Under the pieces are notes generated by a model. The model made no database searches, was not told the DNA's origin, and worked only from the letters and a program-made list of their open reading frames with translations. A DNA stretch of 42,680 bases from Verticiella alkaliphila (GTDB lineage Bacteria; Pseudomonadota; Gammaproteobacteria; Burkholderiales; Burkholderiaceae_B), in assembly GCF_018904615.1 (NCBI RefSeq), contig NZ_JADCNH010000035.1, positions 1-42,680 on the forward strand. Direction: 5' to 3'. Made by a program: the position numbers and the translations under genes. Shown one piece after another: positions 35,312 to 42,680 of this stretch. The first letter of the stretch is position 1. Each line of letters opens with the position of its first letter.

Positions 35312-36454
35312 TCACGCCGAGGGATTGATGAGGTACTTGGTGCCGGTGGCCGCCTTGCCATACGTGCCGATGGCCCGCAGGCTGAGCGCCTCGGCCAGCG
35401 AGACGGTGCCCTGATAATGGCTCGCGAACGTCGTGGTGATCTCATCGGCCACGCGCTGGCGCAGGCGCGCGGCCGTGTCCCGCCCGGCCTTCTGCAGGAA
35501 GGGCATCAGCAGCCAGCCGCCCACATTCCACGCCATGCCGTAGCTGCGGTGCAGCTGCGTCGGGCCGCGATCCAGGCTGCCGTACAGGTAGACCTGCTTC
35601 AACACGGTCGAGCCGTAGCGGCTGTACTCGCCCTGGCTGCGTACGGCCACGGTCTCCATCGCAGCGAGGATGTCGCTCGCGAGCCGGCCACCGCCGATGG
35701 CGTCGAAGGCGATCGTGGCACCCGTGGCGCTCAGCGCCTCGATGAGCTGTTGCGTGAAATCCTCGGCGCTGCTGTCGCATACCCAGGTCGCACCCTGCTC
35801 GCGCAACAGCGCCGCCTGTTCGGGCTTGCGCACGATGTTCACGAGGCTGACGCCATCCTTCTGGCAGATGCGGTTGAGCATCTGCCCCAGGTTGGACGCC
35901 GCCGCCGTATGGACCAGCGCCGTGTGCCCTTCGGCACGCATGGTCTCGACCATGCCCAGCGACGTGAGCGGATTGACGAAGCACGAGGCGGCCTGGGCAG
36001 ACGACGTGCCATCGGGAAGCGGCAGGCAGGCATTGGCCTTGACGGTGCGATAACCGGTATACATTGCGCCGCCCATGACGCCCACGGTGCGGCCGAGCAG
36101 AGCCTGCGCCTGAGGCGAGGACCCGGCAGCCACGACCACCCCACCGCCCTCGTTGCCCACGGGCATGGCCTTGCCGATGCGGCCTGCCATCGCCGGCAGC
36201 GCGCGCTCCGGCACCCGGCCCGTCAGCACCGGCTGCTCCGGGGTGCCGCTGGCCTGCAGGGCAGAAAGATCGGCGCCGCCAAAGAGCAGACCCATGTCTG
36301 ACGGATTGATAGGCGCGGCTTCGACACGCACCACGACCTCGTCATCCGCTGGCGGTGCCACGGGTACCTCGGCCAGGTGCAGGGTGAGCGTGCCATCGGC
36401 ATCCACGCGGGATTGCAACTGCTGGGTCGTCTCAGGCAGGGGGGAAGTCGCCAT
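35312..36454 (-). CDS. Zinc-type medium-chain dehydrogenase/reductase
   Basis: This 380-residue MDR-superfamily oxidoreductase has a GroES-like N-terminal half (DDEVVVRVEAAPINPSDMG, MPVGNEGGGVVVAAG). A cofactor domain follows with TALVHTAAASNLGQMLNRI in place of the usual glycine-rich loop and TIAFDAIGGGRLASDIL further on. Catalytic zinc ligands are not apparent, so it is closer to quinone or enoyl reductases than to alcohol dehydrogenase. Start ATG 36454 has GAGGAG about six bases upstream. It is transcribed alone or with the upstream YbiB-like gene (49-base gap). The substrate is unknown. Confidence 0.88.
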   Translation of the reverse strand: MATSPLPETTQQLQSRVDADGTLTLHLAEVPVAPPADDEVVVRVEAAPINPSDMGLLFGGADLSALQASGTPEQPVLTGRVPERALPAMAGRIGKAMPVGNEGGGVVVAAGSSPQAQALLGRTVGVMGGAMYTGYRTVKANACLPLPDGTSSAQAASCFVNPLTSLGMVETMRAEGHTALVHTAAASNLGQMLNRICQKDGVSLVNIVRKPEQAALLREQGATWVCDSSAEDFTQQLIEALSATGATIAFDAIGGGRLASDILAAMETVAVRSQGEYSRYGSTVLKQVYLYGSLDRGPTQLHRSYGMAWNVGGWLLMPFLQKAGRDTAARLRQRVADEITTTFASHYQGTVSLAEALSLRAIGTYGKAATGTKYLINPSA

Positions 36455-36503
36455 GGTGTCTCCTCATCGTTGTGTTGGCGGCAGGTTCCGGAAGCATTCG
36501 GCT

Positions 36504-37475
36504 TCAGGAGGGGGAAACGGATACGGATCTTTCGCGCACGATGCGCAGAATCGTGGCACATTGCAGCGCGATGGTGACTGGCACCGGCACCTCGCCCGCC
36601 AGAACCTGATGGATCCAGGCGGCCGTGACCTCGGCCGTGCGGTCCGCGGGCAACGCGGGCGCCTCGCGCGCATCGGGATCGCCTGCGGGGATGCATTCGC
36701 TGGATTCACCTTCGCGCACCCAGAGCACGGGGCGCTGGACCACGGGATCTGCCACCGCTTCGCCCTCGGTGCCACGGGCGAGCAGGATGCCGGGCCACGG
36801 CGCGGCTGCCGGCTCGCTGAAGCAGGCCGACAACGTATCGCGATACGGCGGATGGGTGTAATTGACCAGACGCAGCGCCGGCTGCGCAAACGGCTGGATG
36901 AGTTTGGCCAAGGTGTGGGCGGAGTTGCGTACGCCCATCACCCGGCGCAGCGCCAACTGACGGGCCAGCGTGGGCGCGAGCACCTCGATGGGGGCGAAGG
37001 CGAGGCGTCGGGCCTGCAGATCCGCGCCCACGGCATCCAGGCTGCCCGCGATCGGCTGGCCCATGGCCTGAAGGACCTGCGCCGTGGTGGTGCGATCCGG
37101 ATCAGTGAGCACCCCGTGGATGAGTACGGGCACGCCCTCGCGCGCGAGCAAGTGGGCCAGCAGCGCCAGCAGGTTGGGCTGGCGGCGTGCGCCGTTGTAG
37201 CTCGGGATGACCACCGGCACGGTGCCATCGGGTACCGCCAGCGGCTCACGGTGCGCGTGCACAGCGGCCAGCATGCCCGCGAGCTCCTGGGGGCTTTCGC
37301 CCTTGATCCGGTAGGCCATGAGCACAGCCCCCAACTCGAGCTCGCTCACTTGGCCAGCGAGCACCGCGGCGTAGAGTCGCTCGGCGTCGTCGCGCGACAG
37401 GCTGCGCGCGCCGCGCGCGCCCCGGCCGATCTCCTTGATGAAGGCGGCACAGGAGAAGAGGGGTTCAGAAGTCAT
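36504..37475 (-). CDS. ybiB: YbiB-like protein (anthranilate phosphoribosyltransferase fold)
   Basis: This 323-residue protein resembles YbiB, a relative of anthranilate phosphoribosyltransferase (TrpD) and nucleoside phosphorylases that binds nucleic acid instead of catalysing transfer. The N-terminal helical bundle carries SRDDAERLYAAVLAGQVSEL and LGAVLMAYRIKGES. The second domain contains VVIPSYNGARRQPNLLALLA where TrpD has its glycine-rich phosphate loop, and RRVMGVRNSAHTLAKLIQPF further on. ATG 37475 is chosen; a TTG at 37484 is also in frame. In E. coli ybiB is LexA-linked; no such site was found here. Confidence 0.85.
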   Translation of the reverse strand: MTSEPLFSCAAFIKEIGRGARGARSLSRDDAERLYAAVLAGQVSELELGAVLMAYRIKGESPQELAGMLAAVHAHREPLAVPDGTVPVVIPSYNGARRQPNLLALLAHLLAREGVPVLIHGVLTDPDRTTTAQVLQAMGQPIAGSLDAVGADLQARRLAFAPIEVLAPTLARQLALRRVMGVRNSAHTLAKLIQPFAQPALRLVNYTHPPYRDTLSACFSEPAAAPWPGILLARGTEGEAVADPVVQRPVLWVREGESSECIPAGDPDAREAPALPADRTAEVTAAWIHQVLAGEVPVPVTIALQCATILRIVRERSVSVSPS

Positions 37476-37569
37476 GACGGCCAATGGCGCCGCCCCGCCC
37501 CGCGCACCGCGCGGGCAACGAGCGGCAAGCCCACAGTGTACCGGGGGCTCGCCGGGCGCTGCCAGCCGC

Positions 37570-37785
37570 CTACAGCTTGGCCACGGAGACCTCGGTGGCC
37601 TTCACGAAGGCGATCACTTCGGTGCCGACCTGAAGCTCGAGCTCGGCCACCGAGCGCGAGGTGATGACGGAGGTGACGATGCCGGCCGGGGTCTCGATGT
37701 CCAGTTCGGAGACGACGGGCCCGGAGACGATCTCCTTGATGCGGCCACGGAACTGGTTGCGGGCATTGATGGACTTGATGGACAT
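37570..37785 (-). CDS. ssuF: SsuF-like molybdopterin-binding (Mop/TOBE) protein
   Basis: This 71-residue Mop/TOBE-domain protein (MSIKSINARNQFRGRIKEIV, then GIVTSVITSRSVAELELQVG) matches the family for its whole length. In Pseudomonas putida the ssuEADCBF operon ends with such a small protein, SsuF, needed for sulfonate or sulfate-ester use. Here it lies 58 bases after an SsuE-type flavin reductase gene, with ssuADCB missing between them. A GAGAAG element sits six bases before the ATG. It could also be a general molybdate-binding Mop; the neighbour favours ssuF. Confidence 0.88.
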   Translation of the reverse strand: MSIKSINARNQFRGRIKEIVSGPVVSELDIETPAGIVTSVITSRSVAELELQVGTEVIAFVKATEVSVAKL

Positions 37786-37843
37786 GGATTCTTCTCGAAG
37801 GATGACGAAGCCGCCGTAGGCGGCGTGGGAACACAGCAAAGGA

Positions 37844-38476
37844 TCAGATGCCCAGCCGGGCCTGCGCGGCCAGACGGCCGATATCGAAGCCGGGGCTGGG
37901 GGGCGGTGCCGGGCGCACGAGCTCGGCCAGGCGATCGACGGCAGCGTCCAGCCGCTCGGCGATGAGGACGTCGATGGCGTCGATGCCGGGTTTCTCGGGC
38001 GACACCTGGCTCTCGGTGGCGTAGATACCCGCCAGGATGTGCCGCGCACCGAGCGCCGAGAGCACGGGCTACAGGCTGTACTCGAGCGCCAGCAGGTGGG
38101 CCGGGCTGCCCCCGGTGGCGAGCGGCAGCACGACCTTGCCGGTGAGCGATCGCTCGGCGAGCAGATCGAGCACGGTCTTGAGCCCGCCAGAGAAAGATGC
38201 CTTGTAGACCGGCGTGGCCACGAGCAGGGCCGAGGCACGGGCCACGCGATCGCGCAGCGAGCGCGCGGCATCACCCGTGTAGGCGCCGTTGACCAGATCC
38301 TCGGCCGGCAGATTCCGCAGGCCGATCTCCTCGACCTGAAACCCCAGGTCCCGGGCACGCGCCACGGCATGGGCCAGCAACGTGGACGAACGCGATTGTT
38401 GGGACGGGCTGCCCGCCAGGGCCAGCACCGTCGGACGCGGATTGAGCGCGTCAGTGACTGCATCCGTTGATGACAT
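37844..38476 (-). pseudogene. ssuE: SsuE-type NADPH:FMN reductase interrupted by an amber codon
   Basis: This flavin reductase supplies FMNH2 to the alkanesulfonate monooxygenase SsuD in sulfur scavenging. From ATG 38476 (GGAGG seven bases upstream) the protein reads VLALAGSPSQQSRSSTLLAH, the flavodoxin-like phosphate loop, through LVATPVYKASFSGGLKTVLD to LALEYSL. There codon 136 is TAG (38071-38069). The same frame continues with PVLSALGARHILAGIYATE to 37844, giving the normal length of about 210 residues. A single C-to-T change from CAG would explain the stop. The truncated 135-residue product lacks the last strand and helix and is unlikely to work. This may be a real nonsense mutation or a sequence error. 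Confidence 0.88.
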
Positions 38477-38603
38477 GAACGACCTCCAGAGCTGCATCGT
38501 AGGAACAATCGCGGGCAATCCCAACGACCGGTTCGTGGTGTCGATATCACTGGAGGCGATAACACGCCCGCGCCACTCGCGTGGCGTGGCGCTCCAAGCC
38601 GGG

Positions 38604-39356
38604 CTAGAGCACCTCGCCGCCGTTCGGGCTGATGACCTGCCCCGTCACGTAGCTCGCCTCGTCCGAGGCGAGGAAGGCGACCACCGTCGCGATCTCCTCG
38701 GGATCGGCGCGCCGGCCCAGGGGCACGCGCCGACGCATGTCTTCCTCATAGGCAGCATTGGCGCTCAGATGGGCCGTCATCGCCGTGCTCACGCGGCCCG
38801 GCGCCACGGTGTTGACCCGGATGTTCCAGGGCGCGAACTCGCGCGCCCACGTCTTGGTCAGGCTCACGATCGCGCCCTTGGCAGCCGCGTAGACGCTGCC
38901 GCGCGCGTGCGAGCCGAAGGCCATGATCGACGCGGTATTCACGATGCTGCCCGAGCGCCGCGCCTTCATGCCCGGCAGCACGGCCTGCGTGCACAGCATC
39001 GTGCCCTTGACCGTGATGGCGAACATGCGGTCGATGCTGTCGGCATCCACGTCTTCGAGGGCGACGAGGCCACTTGCGATGCCGGCGTTGTTCACGAGCA
39101 CGTCGACGGCGCCAAGCGCGTCCTGGGCCTGCGCGAAGGCCGAACGGACGGCGGCCCCATCGGACACGTCGGCCACGCAGACCCGCGCAACGCCACCCTG
39201 CGCCTCGATGCGCGCCACCGTCTCCTCGGCGCTGGCACTCACCCAGTCGTTCACGATCACTCGGGCGCCGCGCGCGGCCATCAACTCGGCGTGGGCCCGG
39301 CCGATCCCTGAGCCTGCGCCCGTGACGAGCACGACCTTGTCGTCCAATGTTGGCAT
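38604..39356 (-). CDS. Short-chain dehydrogenase/reductase (FabG-like)
   Basis: This 250-residue NAD(P)-dependent classical SDR shows the cofactor loop TGAGSGIGRAHAE, NNAG in VLVNNAGIASG, catalytic Ser in SIVNTASIMAFG, the YxxxK in VYAAAKGAIV and PG in NTVAPGRVSTAM. Start ATG 39356 has GGAGG five bases upstream; an ATG five codons earlier is less likely. It is divergent from a Bug receptor gene, so it may oxidise a hydroxy acid that the receptor helps import. I considered EntA (2,3-dihydro-DHB dehydrogenase) because of the siderophore genes; the sequence looks like generic 3-hydroxyacyl or alcohol SDRs and lies far from them, so I do not call it that. Confidence 0.9.
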   Translation of the reverse strand: MPTLDDKVVLVTGAGSGIGRAHAELMAARGARVIVNDWVSASAEETVARIEAQGGVARVCVADVSDGAAVRSAFAQAQDALGAVDVLVNNAGIASGLVALEDVDADSIDRMFAITVKGTMLCTQAVLPGMKARRSGSIVNTASIMAFGSHARGSVYAAAKGAIVSLTKTWAREFAPWNIRVNTVAPGRVSTAMTAHLSANAAYEEDMRRRVPLGRRADPEEIATVVAFLASDEASYVTGQVISPNGGEVL

Positions 39357-39550
39357 GTCTCCTCCTGTCATCGTCGTTGTCTTTCGATCGATTGTAGGGG
39401 TCGCCTGCTCGCCGCAACGCGGCCGATTCCGTCGTTTCCTGCAGAGCACTTTTCCTCTTTGCAGCGGGAATGCACGCCAGTCATCGTCTCTAGAATGAAC
39501 ACAGATCCCGCAGAGGATCCTGCATCAGGCACAACCATTCCGGAGACAGC

Positions 39551-40537
39551 ATGACTAGCTCGCTCACCCGTCGTCAGGTGCTTCTCGGCGCCTTCTTGGC
39601 CGCCCTCCAATCCCAATTGCCAGTGTTCGCCCGCCAGGCCGATTGGCCCACCCGGCCGGTGCGCCTGGTCGTTCCCGGTCAGCCCGGCGGCGGCTCGGAC
39701 ATCTTCGGGCGCCTGATGGGCGCGAGCCTGCAGCAGTCGCTCGGCCAGCCCGTCGTCATCGAGAACCGGCCCGGCGCCAACAGCCTCATCGGCAACGACG
39801 TGGTGGCTAAGGCCGCGCCAGACGGCTACACCTGGCTCATCTCGCCCTCCTCGGCGATCGCCATCAACCCGATCATCCAGCCCAAGATGCCGTACGACAC
39901 GCTGAAGGACCTGCTGCCCGTGGCGCAGGTCGGCGCGGCGGGCATCCTGCTGCTCGCCCCGCCGCAGTCGGGACTGAACTCGCTGGCGGATCTGGTCGCG
40001 GCCGTGAAGGCCAAGCCCGACATGATGTACGGCACCTGGGGCAATGGCTCGACCGGGCATCTCGTGATGGAAAGCATCATCGCCCACTACGGGCTGAAGA
40101 TGTCCCACGTGCCGTTCAACGACAGTTCGCAGGTCGTGACCGCCCTGCTGTCGAATCAGATTCCCGTGGCGTTCGCAGATGTGTCCTCACCGGTGCCGCA
40201 CGTGCGCGCGGGCAACATCGCCGCGCTCGGCTGCACGGGCGCGGCACGCGGCCCTGCCCTGCCCGATCTGCCGACCCTGGCCGAACAAGGCTTCGACTTC
40301 AAGGCCGCGGGCTGGTACGGCATCTTTGCGCCGGCCGGCACGGACGTGGCGATCGTGGACCGCATGAACGCGCAGATCAATCAGGCGCTGGCCGACCCGG
40401 CCGTGATCGCCCGCTTCGCCGAGCTCAACATGCCCAAGCCCGCCCTCATGTCCGCGAGCGAATTCGGCAAGACCGTGCGCGAGGACGTGGCACTGTGGCA
40501 GGGACTCGCACGGCGTGCGGGGCTCGGCGCCGCTTGA
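39551..40537 (+). CDS. Bug/TctC-type tripartite tricarboxylate receptor
   Basis: This is the second Bug-family periplasmic receptor, 328 residues. The N-terminus has twin arginines before a hydrophobic run (SLTRRQVLLGAFLAALQSQL), suggesting Tat or Sec export. Mature sequence starts WPTRPVRLVVPGQPGGGSDI and has IENRPGANSLIGNDVV, the family's ligand loops. A GGAG element lies seven bases before the ATG. It is divergent from the SDR gene over a 194-base gap that contains a TAGAAT -10-like element near 39491 and a short GATCC/GGATC inverted repeat (39504-39519). The ligand is probably a carboxylate. It is only distantly similar to the receptor at 32599-33591. Confidence 0.92.
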   Translation: MTSSLTRRQVLLGAFLAALQSQLPVFARQADWPTRPVRLVVPGQPGGGSDIFGRLMGASLQQSLGQPVVIENRPGANSLIGNDVVAKAAPDGYTWLISPSSAIAINPIIQPKMPYDTLKDLLPVAQVGAAGILLLAPPQSGLNSLADLVAAVKAKPDMMYGTWGNGSTGHLVMESIIAHYGLKMSHVPFNDSSQVVTALLSNQIPVAFADVSSPVPHVRAGNIAALGCTGAARGPALPDLPTLAEQGFDFKAAGWYGIFAPAGTDVAIVDRMNAQINQALADPAVIARFAELNMPKPALMSASEFGKTVREDVALWQGLARRAGLGAA

Positions 40538-40558
40538 TGGCGGGACGGCGGAAGCGCG

Positions 40559-41701
40559 TCAGCGCGTCGGCCAGCGCCAGGGTGCGGTAGCGTCGTCCTG
40601 CACCTGTGTTTCGCCGAAGTCCTTCTCGAGTCCAACCAGGCCGGCGCCCGCGTCGGCCAGCTGCGCGGCCAGCTGGGCCGAGTGCGTGACCACCACGATC
40701 TGGCAGCGCGTGCCTGCTGCGAGGATCAGGCGCGCGAGCGGGGCGACCAGGTCGCGGTGCAGGCTCGCCTCGGGCTCGTTGAGCACCATGAGTTCAGGCG
40801 GGCGCGGGGAGTACAGCGCGGCGGCCAGCAGCAGGTAGCGCAAGGTGCCGCCCGAGAGTTCGGGTGCGCTCAGCGGGCGCAGCAGGCCGTGCTGGCGCAT
40901 GGCGAGCAGGAAGCGATCATCCACGGTGACGCTGCTGCCAGGAAAGGCATCGGCTACCGCAGCCTGCAACCCCGCTGCATCGCCGATCTCGAGGATCGTC
41001 TGCACTGCGGCCCCGAGATCCGCGCCATCGCTGGCGAGCACGGGCGTGAAGGTGCCCACGCCCGGGTGCCGGCACGGCGCGTGGGCATCCGTACGCAGAT
41101 CATCGTAGAAGCGCCAGCCGCGCAGGCGTTCGCGCAGCATCAGCAATTCCAGGCCATCGACGGGATCGGCCAGGGCCAGCATGCTGTCATGACGCGCAAG
41201 GCGATCGAACACCGTGCGCCAGCTGCCCGTCTCCTGGCTGCGCACGCGCACCACGCCCCCACGCCGTTCGGCGAAGACATTGCTGCGTCCGGGCAGCGCC
41301 CCGGTCCAGAGCTGTTCGACTTTGATCTCGGGATCGTGGGTAAAGCGCGAGCCGGACGGGATCGGCAGGCCCAGGTCCAGGGCATAGCCGTAATCGTCTG
41401 CCGCAAAGCCCAGACGAAGACTGACCGGCTCCCGGCGGGCGGTGCCCTGCACGGGAACGTCGCCTGTCCGCATGGCGCGCGAGATGCGCTCCGGCCCCGC
41501 CCACAACGTGGAGGTGAGCCCGCCTTCGGCGGCCAGCGAGGCAATGAGCCGGCCCTGGCCGACATCGGCCAGGAGACGCAACGCGCGATACAGACTGGAT
41601 TTGCCGCTGCCGTTGGCGCCGGTGATGACGGTGAGTGGCGCGAGTGCCACGCGAACGTCACGCAGCGAGCGATAGCCATGGACGGCGAGCGACGTGATCA
41701 C
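40559..41701 (-). CDS. AAA/ABC-type ATPase (RecF/SMC-like, stand-alone)
   Basis: This roughly 380-residue soluble ATPase has an SMC/RecF-like head. The N-terminal strand VHGYRSLRDVRVALAPL is followed by Walker A TGANGSGKSSLYRAL. Near the C-terminus come the ABC-like signature LSGGTLRYLLLAAALYS, the Walker B PPELMVLNEPEASLH (NEPE instead of DEP) and the H-motif VVVTHSAQLAAQL. There is no nuclease (TOPRIM) domain as in OLD proteins. The start is uncertain: GTG 41701 begins the conserved strand, and a GTG at 41743 is also in frame. Such orphan ATPases are common; some act in phage defence together with a partner, but none is evident here. It converges with the Bug gene 21 bases away. Confidence 0.82.
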   Translation of the reverse strand: MITSLAVHGYRSLRDVRVALAPLTVITGANGSGKSSLYRALRLLADVGQGRLIASLAAEGGLTSTLWAGPERISRAMRTGDVPVQGTARREPVSLRLGFAADDYGYALDLGLPIPSGSRFTHDPEIKVEQLWTGALPGRSNVFAERRGGVVRVRSQETGSWRTVFDRLARHDSMLALADPVDGLELLMLRERLRGWRFYDDLRTDAHAPCRHPGVGTFTPVLASDGADLGAAVQTILEIGDAAGLQAAVADAFPGSSVTVDDRFLLAMRQHGLLRPLSAPELSGGTLRYLLLAAALYSPRPPELMVLNEPEASLHRDLVAPLARLILAAGTRCQIVVVTHSAQLAAQLADAGAGLVGLEKDFGETQVQDDATAPWRWPTR

Positions 41702-41874
41702 GACGATACCGCCCGCGCCGATCTGCACGACCGGCGGCGGCACGTCGCGTGGCCGGCCGGCGTGACGGGCGACTTCGCCGCGCCGTCATGCCGGCGACCG
41801 TGAAGGCCTGCCGGTCGGCGATCCTTCACAGCCCGACAGTGCCGCATCGACGTCGCCACCACCACGCTGGCAGA

Positions 41875-42680
41875 TCAGCCCGCGTCGCCCGTCTTGGCCG
41901 CCGGGCGGCGGGCACGACGTGGCGCACTCTTGCGGGCCGTCTTGGCGGGCGCGTCGGCGGCGTCCGTGGACGACGCAGGCGCATCCTGCACCGGCGCCGC
42001 GCTTGCCGGGTCCGACTTGCGGCGTCCGCGGGCCGGTGCGGCGTCTGCCGCCTTGGCCGCGCCTTGTCCGCGCGCCGGCGGCGCATCGGTGGCGTCTGCG
42101 TGGGCCTGAGCACCCGCAGATCCCGTATCCGATGCGTCTGCCTTGGCCTGCCCTCGTGCCGGACGGCGTGCGCCGCGTGCGGCCTTGCGAGGAGCGGCAT
42201 CCGCGGCTGCCGCGGTATCCGGCACTGTCGGGGCGACGGCCTCGACCACCGGCGTCGCCACGGGCTCGGGCAGGTCTGCCACAGGGCCGGATGTGGACTC
42301 AGCGTCGACCGCCGACTGACCTTGGGCAGCCCTGGCCGCTTCTGCCTTGGCCGCCGCCTTGGCGATGCGCGCGGGCTGCTTGCGGGCCCGCTTGGCCGGG
42401 GCTTCCGTCAGCTGCATGTCGCCGCGACTGGTGGGCATGGGCACGTTGCCCAGCGCCGAACCCGGCGCGCCATCGACGGGCAGGTCGTGCGCGCGGGGCG
42501 CCACCACCACCGGGTCGGCCGCGGGCGGCTCCACGGCATCGTGGTCGATGTAGGACTGACGCAGGGCCAACGGCGCACCGTCTTCGCCACGTGCCAGGGT
42601 GGGCGCCTGGCGCGCAGGCGCTGGGGCGAGCACAGGTGCCGGCGCAGCCGGAGCGGCCGTGCTGGCGGGCTCGGCCGGAG
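41875..42680 (-). CDS. C-terminal part of an Ala/Pro/basic-rich protein (5' end outside window)
   Basis: This frame is open to the right edge and ends at a TGA at 41875-41877. About 265 residues are visible. They are low-complexity, dominated by Ala, Pro, Lys, Arg and Asp, with repeated basic patches (KRARKQPARI, RKAARGARRPARGQ, RKSAPRRARRPAAK) separated by acidic or neutral Ala-rich stretches. Such tails occur on RNase E, DEAD-box helicases and histone H1-like proteins of betaproteobacteria, where they bind RNA or DNA. The catalytic or folded part, if any, is outside the window, so I do not name it. The 130-base gap between this gene and the ATPase gene shows nothing recognisable. Confidence 0.7.
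   Translation of the reverse strand, partial: PAEPASTAAPAAPAPVLAPAPARQAPTLARGEDGAPLALRQSYIDHDAVEPPAADPVVVAPRAHDLPVDGAPGSALGNVPMPTSRGDMQLTEAPAKRARKQPARIAKAAAKAEAARAAQGQSAVDAESTSGPVADLPEPVATPVVEAVAPTVPDTAAAADAAPRKAARGARRPARGQAKADASDTGSAGAQAHADATDAPPARGQGAAKAADAAPARGRRKSDPASAAPVQDAPASSTDAADAPAKTARKSAPRRARRPAAKTGDAG

Noticed and set aside
38604-39356. SDR as EntA (2,3-dihydro-2,3-DHB dehydrogenase) completing DHB synthesis
   Set aside because: The sequence is a generic FabG-like classical SDR, is divergent from a Bug receptor and lies more than 11 kb from the siderophore genes with no entB or entC near it.
40559-41701. AAA ATPase as part of a phage-defence system
   Set aside because: No nuclease, TOPRIM or toxin partner is adjacent; it is flanked by a Bug receptor gene and an empty 130-base gap, so context gives no support.

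Overview
The window looks like one contiguous piece of a high-GC betaproteobacterial chromosome, probably Burkholderiales and most likely Alcaligenaceae (Bordetella/Achromobacter/Pigmentiphaga-like). The reasons are the dnaA-dnaN-gyrB order next to the origin, two Bug/TctC-type solute receptors, PHB-depolymerase-family esterases, an SsuF-type Mop protein and the strong GC bias. The family assignment is an inference from gene content; no 16S gene or other direct marker is present.

Layout. (1) 3-4838 (+): replication core dnaA (5' end off the window), dnaN, gyrB, closed by a rho-independent terminator. (2) 4911-6157 (-): a less GC-rich islet with a Phd/YefM antitoxin, a PIN toxin and an abutting third gene of unknown function, with a dyad operator over the promoter. 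(3) 6348-10540: two tail-to-tail PHB-depolymerase-family esterases, a ribbon-helix-helix regulator with its own dyad, and a DMT exporter. (4) 10636-29365: a large iron/siderophore locus (below). (5) 29423-35150: AEC carrier, then a catabolic-looking group (CoA-transferase, quinone oxidoreductase, Bug receptor) divergent from a LysR regulator, then DoxX. (6) 35312-42680: MDR dehydrogenase, YbiB-like protein, an ssuF gene beside an ssuE interrupted by an amber codon, an SDR divergent from a second Bug receptor, an AAA ATPase, and the 3' end of an Ala/Pro/basic-rich protein running off the right edge.

The siderophore locus is the main point of interest. A FecCD permease, its ATPase and a FepB-like receptor form a ferric-siderophore importer flanked by two different Fes/IroE-type esterases. 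A well-formed Fur-box promoter precedes the receptor gene. A second, weaker Fur-like site plus an 18-bp perfect palindrome precedes a nine-gene chain whose genes overlap or nearly touch: Liv-type receptor, two Liv permeases, two Liv ATPases, a phosphopantetheinyl transferase, an EntE-like aryl-AMP ligase, a free-standing aryl carrier protein and an EntF-like C-A-PCP-TE synthetase. Specificity residues read directly from the sequence point to 2,3-dihydroxybenzoate (ligase N242/S247/V344, the same spacing as DhbE N235/S240/V337) and L-serine (NRPS code D-V-W-H-F-S-L-V-D). The predicted product is therefore an enterobactin-like DHB-serine (tri)lactone.

No entC, isochorismatase or entA gene lies in the window. 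Where classical clusters have those genes, this operon has a complete branched-chain-amino-acid-type ABC importer. I propose a salvage-fed catecholate siderophore system in which the Liv-type importer brings in DHB, DHB-serine or a related aromatic acid for re-use. This is an inference. The first Liv permease carries a one-base frameshift that is either a sequence error or a recent lesion. Downstream, a YncE-like beta-propeller with an extra N-terminal domain and a cytochrome b561 may complete the iron pathway.
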